DNA of 64,000 nucleotides from Coix lacryma-jobi var. lacryma-jobi. Its lineage: Eukaryota; Streptophyta; Magnoliopsida; Poales; Poaceae. The stretch is from positions 57,905,127 to 57,969,126 of the forward strand of contig CM019826.1 of NCBI GenBank assembly GCA_009763385.1, given 5' to 3'. The notes under the pieces are model-generated. The model had not been told where the DNA came from. It did not search any database and was given only the letters and a program-made list of their open reading frames with translations. This document shows positions 56,030 through 64,000 of the stretch, one piece after another. The position numbers and the translations under genes are program-made. Within the stretch, counting starts at the first letter, position 1. Each line of letters opens with the position of its first letter.

Positions 56030-58075
56030 ATGGCTCATATCAACAACACCAAAAGGCCACCCCAATTTGATGGCACAAACTATAGCTATTGGAAGGCAAA
56101 AATGACCACTCATTTAAAGTCAATCAATAGAAAGATATGGCAAGTTGTGGATGTCAAGATTGAGATAGTCGATCCGGAGCATCTCACCAATGCCGAAGAA
56201 GAGAAGATGCAGAACAATGACATTGCTCTCAGTGCTATTCATGATGCCGTTGATGAGAGGGTATTTGAGCAAATCAAAAATTTGGAGATGGCATATGATG
56301 CTTGGAAGAAATTGGAAGAATCATTTGAGGGCACTCAAGCAGTGAAAGGAGCAAAAGCATACATTCTCAAAGAAAAGTTTGCTAGCTTCAAGATGAATGA
56401 AGATGAAAGTGTTCCAGAGATGTTCCATAGGCTTCAAGTGCTTGTCAATGATATCAAAGCACTTGGAGAAGAGGTGAAGGACAAAGACTTCTCTCATAAA
56501 TTCTTGAGATGTCTTCCCAACAGATTTGGCATGTTAGTCACGTTGCTTGTAAGAAGCGGTTTGGACACTATGACACCAAACCAAGTTTTTGGAGATGTAA
56601 TGACCGATGACACCTACAGAGATGAGAATGATCAAGAAGTAAAGAAGGATGAGAAGAAGAAGAGTGTGGCATTCAAAGCCACAACATCATCATCAAAGAA
56701 CAAGGGCAAAGCAAAGAAAGAAGATTCTAGCGAAGATAACTGCTCAAATGACAGTGATGACGATGATAAAGAGATGGCTCTATTTGTCAAAAGGTTTGGA
56801 AAATTCATGAAGAAGAAGGGCTACCGAGCAAGGAGGAAGAAGACTTCATACAAGAACAAGGATGAACCAAGGAGGTGCTTCAAGTGCGGTAGCAAGGACC
56901 ATCTTGTTGCTCAATGTCCGTACAACAGTGAGAATGATGATAATGACAACAAGAAGGACAAGAAGAAGGAGAAGAAAGAAAAGAAGAATTACACAAAGAA
57001 GAAGAAGGGGCAATCATATATGGTCACTTGGGATAGTGATGCATCCACAAGTGATAGTGATGAAGATAGTGATAATGAAGATCGCAAGACAAGCAAGAAA
57101 AAGGCACTTGCAAGTATTGCTATCAACAACAAGCCTTCAATCTTCGACACTCCATCATGCTTCATGGCAAAGGCCACAAAGGTACTATCTGATGATGATG
57201 AGAGTGATAGTGATGATAGTGATGATGATGAACCCACTAAATATGAATTAATTGAAATGCTTGATGATGCTAGAGAACACTTTGATAAAAAGAGAAAGGA
57301 GTGCAAAGAATTGCAAAAGAGACTAAAAGCTCTTGAGCAATCCTTTGAGGAGCTCAATGCTACTCATGAGAGGCTAGTGGAAGCCCATGAGGAGCTTGGC
57401 AATGCTCACTCTAAGCTTAAGGAAGCTCACTCCTCACTTGTTGATCAAGCTAAAACTGAAAAAGTGGTTAAAACATGTGACATAGGCATAGCTTGTGATA
57501 TAATCGATGAATCTTTCTATAAGCCTATTATTATTTCTGCCACTAACCCTTCATGTAGCTCATCATCTACCACTACTACTTCATCTATGGATGATGGCTT
57601 CACTTGTGATGCCTCACTCATAGTTGAGAATGAGACATTGAAGAAGGAGGTAAATGAGCTCACTCACGCCTTAGGTAAAGCCTATGGTGGTGAGGCCCGC
57701 TTGCTTAGGTGCTTGGGTAGCCAACGTTTTTCTCTCAACAAAGAGGGATTGGGCTATACCCCCAAGAATGGCAAGGCGGCTTTTGCTACTCACAAGACTA
57801 GTTTTGTGAAGAGCAATGGTCGGTTTTGCACTAGATGCAAGCAAAGTGGGCATGTAGAGCAATATTGCAAGAACAAGAACGCTAATGTATCCTCTATTAA
57901 ATTTGATTCTTGTTATTTGCTTACCAAGGGTGTAAATGGCATGAAAGCTAAATTCATGGTACACCAATTGTGGGCTCAAAGAAGAAAGCTATTTGGGTAC
58001 CAAAGAGTTTGGTCACTAATCTTGGAGGACCCAAAAAGGTTTGGGTACCTAAAAAGGATGGATTTGTTCTTGTAG
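56030..58075 (+). pseudogene. E7 gag
   Basis: Open for 681 codons from ATG 56030, although the last about 40 codons are out of frame. Gag domain (FDGTNYSYWKAKM ... GAKAYILKEKFASF ... FLRCLPNRF), CCHC knuckle CFKCGSKDHLVAQC near 56877-56920, long Lys/Asp/Ser-rich stretches, a coiled-coil-like Glu/Lys segment (about 57240-57460), and a second knuckle CTRCKQSGHVEQYC near 57827-57870. A one-base shift near 57960 moves the tail (read otherwise as KKAIWVPKSLVTN) out of frame. This is the best-preserved gag in the window. It differs from E1-E3 in all linker sequences. Confidence 0.9.
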
Positions 58076-58078
58076 GTC

Positions 58079-58845
58079 AACTATAAAGCCGGAGGGAGGC
58101 ATTGGGTGCTTGATAGTGGGTGCACTCAACATATGACCGGGGATTCAAGAATGTTCAATTCAATCAATTCAAGCGGCAATCATGGTTTTGATTCTATCAC
58201 ATTTGGTGACAATGGCAAAGGCAAGGTTAAAGGGCTTGGTAAGATTGCAATATCCAATGACATGAGCATTTCCAATGTGTTGCTAGTTGAGAGCTTGAAT
58301 TTCAATTTACTGTCAGTTGCTCAGTTGTGTGATCTTGGTTTCAAATGCATTTTTGGAATTGATGATGTAGAAATCATAAGTGTAGATGGTTCTAATTTGA
58401 TATTCAAAGGATTTAGATATGAGAACCTATACTTGGTTGATTTCAATGCTAGTGAAACCCAGCTGTCAACGTGCTTGTTCACTAAATCTGGTTTGGGTTG
58501 GTTATGGCGTAGAAGGCTTGGTCATGTTGGAATGAAACAGTTGAACAAAATAGTGAAGCATGATTTAGTTAGAGGCTTGAAAGATGTAACTTTTGAGAAG
58601 GATAAACTTTGTAGCTCTTGTCAAACTGGCAAACAAGTTGGTAACTCCCATCCTAAGAAAAGCATGATGAGTACTAGCAAAGCATTTGAGTTATTGCACA
58701 TGGATTTATTTGGACCAACAACATACACTAGCATCGGTGGAAGTAAATATGGCTTTGTGATAGTGGATGATTACACTAGATACACATGGGTCTTCTTTCT
58801 TAGTGATAAAAGTGAAACTTTTGATATCTTCAAAACTTTTTCTTA
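58079..58845 (+). pseudogene. E7 pol fragment: protease and N-terminal integrase
   Basis: LDSGCTQHMTGDSRMF (retropepsin, near 58107), then the integrase HHCC finger (RRLGHVGMKQLNKIVKHD ... CSSCQTGK, about 58510-58630) and the first catalytic Asp region (LLHMDLFGP, near 58695). It stops before the second catalytic Asp. The following SYFFDSHPLLDSTH codons belong to the foreign junction sequence. Confidence 0.9.
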
Positions 58846-59110
58846 TTTCTTCGACTCTCATCCCCTCCTTGACTCGACTCATACACCACCCTAGCCTTCC
58901 CCTGGGATCAAATAAATCGACACCTGGTACTCCCAGGCGAAGTGCTACTATGATAGTTCTGTGCGCTTGCAGAATCTCCTCTTGGTAGATTGCAATCTCT
59001 CTAGTTAGCTCCTACTAGTGTCGGGATTGACAACCCCGTTTGGGATTAGTAGATAGCTGCTTTAGCTCCACTCCTTTAGGTATAGTGACCGGTCTTGCTT
59101 CAAGCATTTC
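58846..59110 (+). other. Junction segment, probably right part of E6 LTR/leader
   Basis: No gene. Follows the E7 break and leads into E6 primer motifs, so it is most likely the 3' end of the E6 5' LTR plus leader. It contains CACCTGGTACTCCCAGGCG-like inverted words. The matching part of the 3' LTR is beyond the window, so this cannot be confirmed here. Confidence 0.5.
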
Positions 59111-59275
59111 TGACGCCGTTGCCGGGGATAGACTCCATAGTCTACTCCTAATAACAACGTTATCAAGTGCCAACAAGCATTCCTGGGCCGTTACCGGGGA
59201 TAGTTGCCTAGCACTATCTTTAGTGAAGCTAAGAACTACCAACAAGCATTTTTGGCGCCGTTGTCGGGGAAGGCA
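59101..59275 (+). repeat. Triplicated tRNA-Asp-type primer-binding motif of E6
   Basis: Three copies of CAAGCATT(T/C)(C/T)TGGCGCCGTTGCCGGGGA-like sequence, cores at 59111-59128, 59184-59200 and 59253-59270, spaced 69-73 bp. Plant tRNA-Asp complement is TGGCGCCGTTGCCGGGGA. Copy 1 has one mismatch (G to A), copy 2 lacks one base and has one mismatch, and copy 3 has one mismatch (C to T). Confidence 0.8.
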
Positions 59276-59431
59276 ATCGGTGTATCGGTTGAGTCCGTGT
59301 CGAATTTATCTTTGCTTAAGCTCCCTCTTAGCGAATCCCATCTTACCCCATTCTTTCTTTCCTTAACTCTTCTTATCTTTTTCCTTCATCTTCTTCAACT
59401 TCTTTCTTTCTTATCTCGTTCTATCTTCACG

Positions 59432-60214
59432 ATGGCCAATAAGACCATTCGTGAATTTTCTGCTCCTTCTGCCGCTAATGTAGCGATAGGACCAGACGTG
59501 ATCGATGCCAACCTCAATTTTGAGTTAAAACCGGCTCTGATCACGATGGTCCAAGCTAGCCCGTTCTGTGGCAAGGCTGATGAGGATGCCAATGCTCACC
59601 TCCAACAATTTTTGGAGATTTGCGGCACCTTCACCATTAAGGGGATAACCCAAGAAGCCATCCGCCTTCGTCTCTTTCCTTTCTCTTTGCTAGGAAAAGC
59701 GAAGCAATGGTTCTATACCGATCGCAACGCTGTAGACACATGGGACAAGTGTTCCAATGCCTTTCTCGCCAAATTCTTTCCTATGGGCAAGACGAATGCT
59801 CTGCGCAATAAAATCTCCAGCTTTACGCAACAAGCCGAGGAATCTATTCCCGAGGCTTGGGAGAGGTTGGAAGAGTATGTCGTTGCTTGTCCGCACCACG
59901 GTATGGAGGACTGGCTATTGATCCAGAACTTCTACCATGGCCTAACCCCTCTCTCTAGAAGCCATTTGGATGCCGCCGCCGACGGTGCATTCTTTTCTCT
60001 GAATGTTGCAGATGCTAAGGCTCTCATAGAGAAGATGGTGTCGAACCAAGGATGGAATGACGAGAGACTGCAGCCCCGTACGCGAGGTATGCATTCCCTT
60101 AAGGAGGCCGACATGATCGTGGCCAAGATGGACCTGCTGGCAAAGAAGCTGGACAGCTGTGGGAAGATGAACCAACAAGAGTGTCCAATCTCTGGAATCT
60201 TACATGACTTGTGA
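59432..60214 (+). pseudogene. E6 gag
   Basis: ATG 59432 (MANKTIREFSAPS). The upstream open frame from 59204 crosses the primer region and is not used. The Ty3/gypsy gag domain has HLQQFLEICGTF, LFPFSLLGKAKQWF, FLAKFFP and NFYHGL, as in Athila-type elements. The frame is open for 260 codons and shifts near 60200, just before the knuckle. No stop occurs within the domain. Confidence 0.88.
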
Positions 60215-61301
60215 AGTCTGTGGAGAAACCGGACATCCTAGGAGCCACTACCCCGAACTACATGAAGATTTGAACTTCATCAACAACAATAACGGTTTCC
60301 GTCAACAGAATCAAGGATGGAATCAGCACGCCAATTCTCAAGGTAGCAATTCATTCCCTCGCTCTAATTTTCATAATTCTGATAATTTCTCATTCCTGAA
60401 AAATTTAGTTTACTCACAAGGTAAAACTACTGATTTCTTGAAAGAGAGATTAATGGCGAATGATAAAACCCTTGAGAAAATAAATGCTAAATTGGAAGAT
60501 TTCTCATCTGCTCTGAAAAATCAATTAAGCTTTAATAAGATGTTAGAAACCCAATTAGCTCAACTTGCTGCTATCATACCATCTTTTGAACCTGGCAAAA
60601 TTCCTGCTAAACCTGATATGGAAACTGCTAATATGGTTGAAATAAAATATTTTAACTATTATGAAGATCAAACCATGACTGTTAAAAAGGGTGATTCTGG
60701 TAGTCCCATAATTAGATGCTCAATCTTTGGTGAAGTCTTTAAAAATGCCATGTGTGATTTAGGATCGAGTGTGAACATTCTATCTAAAGATTTTTATGAA
60801 AACTCGTTCTTTCCACCCATGTCATCCACATCTGCCTATGTTGTGCTAGCTGACCAATCCACTTGCTATGTAGAAGGAATAGTTAATGACTTACCTGTTC
60901 ATATTAGAGGTTCATATGTTCCTACTGATTTCATAATACTAGATATGGGAAATAGGAAAGATGTGCCTCTAATCTTAAGTAGACCCTTGTTGAATATTGT
61001 TAATGCTTGCATATATGTGGGGAGTGGTAAAATACAAATGACATTAGGAGGGAGGAAGGAAATATTCTCCTTCTCCCGTGGTCCCACATATGCCGCTAAC
61101 ATGCAGGTAGCAAAACCCGTTCGTACCAAGAAGAGGCACCCAAGAACAAGATGGAACAGAAAGAAAGAACCACCTCCTGAGTTGTGTGATTCACATAACA
61201 AGGGAGAGGTGCCAAAAGAAGAAGAACCCGATGGAGTACTAAGAGAAGAAGTGCCCAAGGAAGAAGATCCACCCGATAAAGATGAAACTCCATGGACCTA
61301 A
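60204..61301 (+). pseudogene. E6 nucleocapsid knuckle and aspartic protease
   Basis: Continues gag in another frame, open for 365 codons. The knuckle reads CEVCGETGHPRSHY (60210 on): the last zinc-binding Cys is Tyr. A helical part (LKERLMANDKTLEKINAKLEDF) follows, then the retropepsin-like domain with DLGSSVNIL (Asp 60756-60758) and a flap and C-terminal part up to about 61060. The tail is Lys/Glu/Pro-rich and ends PPDKDETPWT. In autonomous Athila elements, RT would follow. Confidence 0.85.
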
Positions 61302-63004
61302 GGTATGTTTTTACTTTTAATTTTTCCCTTCAATTTTCCGTTTTCGAATAAATAACATATGTCATGCATGTAACTTAAAAAAATATCACCAGTTATCATT
61401 AGTTATATGCATAGGTATATGTTAACTTAGTTAGAACAATAGAATAATAAAATAGGATAGTTTCCCTTTTTCACAACATTAGATAGTTTCCCATTTAATA
61501 AAATGAGAACAAGAGCTCCGATCGAGAAAGAAGAATCCTTCACCAAGCAAGAAGCCAGCTTGGGGGAGACTCCCGCTTCAATAAGGTATGTCTCAAGCCT
61601 ACACTTTACATTCAGTTCTTAAATTCTATATCTTTTGAATGTCACATGCTTGCCTAAATAACCATTCCATGAATAAAATTGATAAAATCTGCTTAAACAA
61701 GTTGAAACCTGAATAAGATTTGAAATATGTCATGCAAATGCTATTGTTATGGTTTGAATGACTGGTCTTATCTAAGTTGTAGCTTTTGTGGGTTGCACAT
61801 GCTTAAACTGAAATCATGCTTAGTGAATAAAGTTAGTAAGAAATGGAGTAATTCTTTAAACTTGCTAAAGTGAAATTAGGACCTAATCTGGAGGATTTCT
61901 TTTAAAAATTATGAAAACCTTGCTAAAAGTTCCTCCTAGATTTTTATCCCATCCCACCACCAGCCAAATATTTGTTAGTCATTAGTCAAAACCACAAAGA
62001 GCTTTGTTTGTGTTGAGCTTTGTTAGACCTCATAGATCTTAGTAGAGAAGCTTATCATATCTTCTGAATCAAGATTCACGCACACCCACCATAAATTGTC
62101 TACTTTCCACTTTGGAAGTTTGCAACCACCAAATAAATTGCTTATTCTCTACACCGGAGATATGCAATACCCTGCCAAACATCCCATTGCTAGCCTTATG
62201 CTATTCCTACACTGGGAATAAGCATTTCTCTCCCTTTCCCTACTCATTTCAAAAATCCTTTCCTATAGATGTCTGGGGAAATCTAGAGCTAAAACAAGAG
62301 AGAGAGAAAAATGAGCAAAGTAGCTCAAGAAAGGACTATGTCCTGAAGGAAAAAAAGTGAGCAAAGTAGCTCAAAAGAGGACTATGTCCTAAGAAAATGT
62401 GAGGACACATCTTTTGTCTACTCACTATGTATCCAAAAAAAAAGAGAATTATCATTAGCTCTAGACCCCAGAAATTAACTAGGAAGGATTATGAAATATC
62501 TCTCTATACACTTCCACATAACCACACATGCACATCTTGATCAATTTTTATGATTTGCTGCTCCTTATGATCTGAGTGTCTAGCTTAGCAATAAACATCA
62601 GGCAATTTGCTCATGGTTCTTAGCCTACCTATAACTCCACATATCATTCTTTAGAAATAGGAGAGGCTACGTACATTTTGGCCTAAGTGAGGATTTAAAC
62701 ACCATTGAGTGATTGAGTGAATCTTGGAGGACTTAAGCAAGTTGTTATCTTTTGAAAACCTTGAAAAACCTTCAGACAGAATCCTAGTCAAACCTAAGCA
62801 AGATAAAAGTTTCCTATCTACTACTTTATTTCACTCTTGCATGTTTGAAGTGAAAAGCTATAAGCCCCACATTGCTATGATTAATGATATATGCTAAGTT
62901 ATTTCTCACTATACAATATGCACTTGCAGACATCTTAAGTTGCTATCCATTCCATGCTCAATGCTTAAACCGCATTGTTGCTCGAGGACGAGCAACAGGT
63001 TAGC
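61302..63004 (+). other. E6 3' non-coding region
   Basis: AT-rich, 1.7 kb, no RT/IN/RNase H and no envelope-like ORF. A tandem repeat of about 46 bp (GAGCAAAGTAGCTCAAGAAAG and variant) lies at 62312-62400. A perfect hairpin with 8-bp arms (GTTGCTCG, loop AGGA, CGAGCAAC) is at 62977-62996, just before the polypurine tract. A similar hairpin occurs at this place in many grass gypsy elements. Confidence 0.75.
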
Positions 63005-63015
63005 TTGGGGGAGCT
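63005..63015 (+). other. E6 polypurine tract
   Basis: TTGGGGGAGCT immediately before the second LTR start; primer for plus-strand synthesis. Confidence 0.8.
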
Positions 63016-64000
63016 TGTTGACGGTCCTTAAACACCTGTTTTACCATCAACAATTGACCCTAAAGTCCACCAAAAAGGCATGAAATGTAGTCAAATAGGT
63101 TTCAAACTAACCAAATTCCACATGTCCGTAGAATTTTATTTGAATGCAGGATTTGAACCAAATTTGGACATATGGACCCACCAGAGGCCAAGCCCACTCA
63201 GCAGGGCCCAAATGGGCCTAAGGAGTGTGGCGCCCGCCACACCTTGGTGGCGCCCGCCACCCCTAGGTGGCGCCCGCCACCTCTAAGTGGCGCCCGCCAC
63301 TTGGGTTGGCCCAAGCTCCACTCCCTGCCACATCACCGATCCGTGTGAGCTCCCCAAGGCCAAATCTTGGCCCTTGGTCACTAGGTTAGTGGCATCGGAC
63401 GGCTCAGGATGAAGTGGCGTGGATGAAGGCTGAATGTCGGTTGCTAGGACATGCAACCGACCTCCAAACCGCCTTGGACAACCACCTGGAGGCCGTAGGA
63501 TCAAGGACATTGCATCCAGCGGCCAGGACACTGGCGGCCGCCAGTAGGGGGTGGCGCCCGCCACCTGACCTGACCCTAGGTCGGTTGGCTGCCCCCTATA
63601 AGTACCCCCCTCACTCATTTGGGCTATAAATAGCCCCCTGAGGCAACACACCTTCATATCCCACATCAAGCAACACACAAGCAAGAGAAGCAAGTGAGGG
63701 TCAAGTTAGAAGCTTAGAGAGCTTAGGCAAGTAGGTAGCTAGTAGAGCAAGGCATCTTCGCCCTCACGGTAGCGCTGCTCAAGGCTTAGCTCAAGAGTAG
63801 AGGCGTGTGAGTGATCGGTTCTGGAGCTGGGAAGAGTCTTCCTTCATCTCCAGTCCAGGTTTTGCTCTTGTTACTCTAGCATTTACTATATTCTAGTTCA
63901 TCATTTCAAGTATTACTTTATTCTACTTATCAGTATTGAGTAGTATACTTGATTGATTGCTTGAGTGCCTAGCTATCCTACAGTTAAATTCACTTAGCCA
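63016..64000 (+). repeat. E6 3' LTR, left part (runs off window)
   Basis: Repeats 53560-54064 with few differences, then continues to the window end. It has four GTGGCGCCCGCCAC palindromes at 63227, 63247, 63267 and 63287 (exact 20-bp period), and another at about 63551. Confidence 0.92.
63594..63660 (+). promoter_or_regulatory. Core promoter of the E6 LTR
   Basis: CCCCTATAAGTACCC (TATA-like at 63596) and GGGCTATAAATAGCCCC (TATAAATAG at 63625-63633), 29 bp apart. The second is a textbook plant TATA box. Transcription would start near 63655-63665, among AACACACC and CATCAAGC sequences. In the 5' LTR this part is lost, separated by E7. Confidence 0.7.

Larger units (their letters stand above)
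54065..58845 (+). mobile_element. E7: copia element, 3' truncated, inserted in E6 LTR
   Basis: 5' LTR 54065-55972, primer site 55975-55986, gag from 56030, then protease and the first part of integrase. Similarity ends abruptly near 58845, after IFKTF. The rest of integrase, RT, RNase H and the 3' LTR are missing, and sequence assigned to E6 follows. The flank CCCGC (54060-54064) has no partner, so a deletion spanning the E7 3' end and part of the E6 LTR is inferred. The family is SIRE-like by its long LTR, gag length and two knuckles, but distinct from E1-E3. Confidence 0.85.
53560..64000 (+). mobile_element. E6: non-autonomous Athila-like Ty3/gypsy element (gag-protease only)
   Basis: The LTR start TGTTGACGGTCCTTAAACACC occurs at 53560 and again at 63016, the latter directly after a polypurine tract. 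The 5' LTR is interrupted at 54064 by E7, and its right part is partly missing. Internal parts are tRNA-Asp-type primer motifs (59111-59270), gag (59432-60214), knuckle and protease (60204-61301), then 1.7 kb without genes. RT, integrase and RNase H are absent, so this is not an autonomous copy. It is inserted in the leader of E5 antisense gene B. The 5-bp flank ATGGT (53555-53559) cannot be checked on the right. Confidence 0.85.

Noticed and set aside
59204..59431. Upstream extension of E6 gag
   Set aside because: Crosses the third primer motif and untranslated leader; the ATG at 59432 fits gag starts better.

Overview
This window is plant nuclear DNA, most likely from a grass (Poaceae) with a large, repeat-rich genome. 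The evidence is the dominance of LTR retrotransposons of grass type (SIRE/Maximus-like Ty1/copia, Tat-like and Athila-like Ty3/gypsy), a Stowaway-type MITE, and one host-gene exon (FAM91A1-like) with a plant-type splice donor. The species cannot be fixed from the sequence; a panicoid grass is a guess from the LTR style. There is no intact host gene, no rRNA or tRNA, and nothing bacterial or CRISPR-like.

Left flank (1-6962): a decayed DUF4283/zinc-knuckle-type transposon ORF (about 1-1261); the first coding exon of a FAM91A1-like gene on the minus strand (2148-2278) with its CT-rich leader; a MITE-like element with inverted ends (2711-3266); a Mutator-like non-autonomous element (about 3978-5312); a roughly 580-bp tandem duplication (5717-6745); and a Stowaway-like MITE (6758-6962) cut by the next insertion.

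The nest (6963-64000) can be dissected by target-site duplications (TSDs). Copia element E1 (+, 6963 to 45820 and beyond) contains three insertions. E2 is the same family on the minus strand (10753-22251, TSD gtctt) and splits gag. E3 is the same family on the plus strand (25773-37351, TSD caagc) and splits pol. E4 is a solo gypsy-type LTR (39157-44618, TSD ggcta) in the 3' untranslated part. The 3' LTR of E1 is broken at 45820 by E5, a Tat-like gypsy element with gag and protease but no reverse transcriptase; it carries two spliced genes on the opposite strand. E5 is broken at 53559 by E6, an Athila-like gypsy element that also has only gag-protease and runs past the window end. The 5' LTR of E6 is in turn broken by copia element E7 (54065 to about 58845), which has lost everything after mid-integrase.

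E1-E3 carry a full copia gene set (gag with two CCHC-type knuckles, protease, integrase, reverse transcriptase, RNase H), but every copy has stop codons or frameshifts. E3 pol keeps one reading frame for over 1,060 codons and is broken only by four TAG codons, each at a CAG glutamine codon of E2. That pattern fits C-to-T decay at methylated CHG sites. E5 and E6 would need polymerase from a partner element.

The most unusual signals are: arrays of small GC-rich hairpins in the LTRs of three unrelated families, one of which shows stem covariation over a constant loop; two intron-containing genes antisense within E5; an AGCCGAT word repeated about 19 times across E5; a triplicated tRNA-Asp primer-binding motif in E6; and a same-family head-to-head LTR arrangement in E1/E2 that could yield hairpin RNA.
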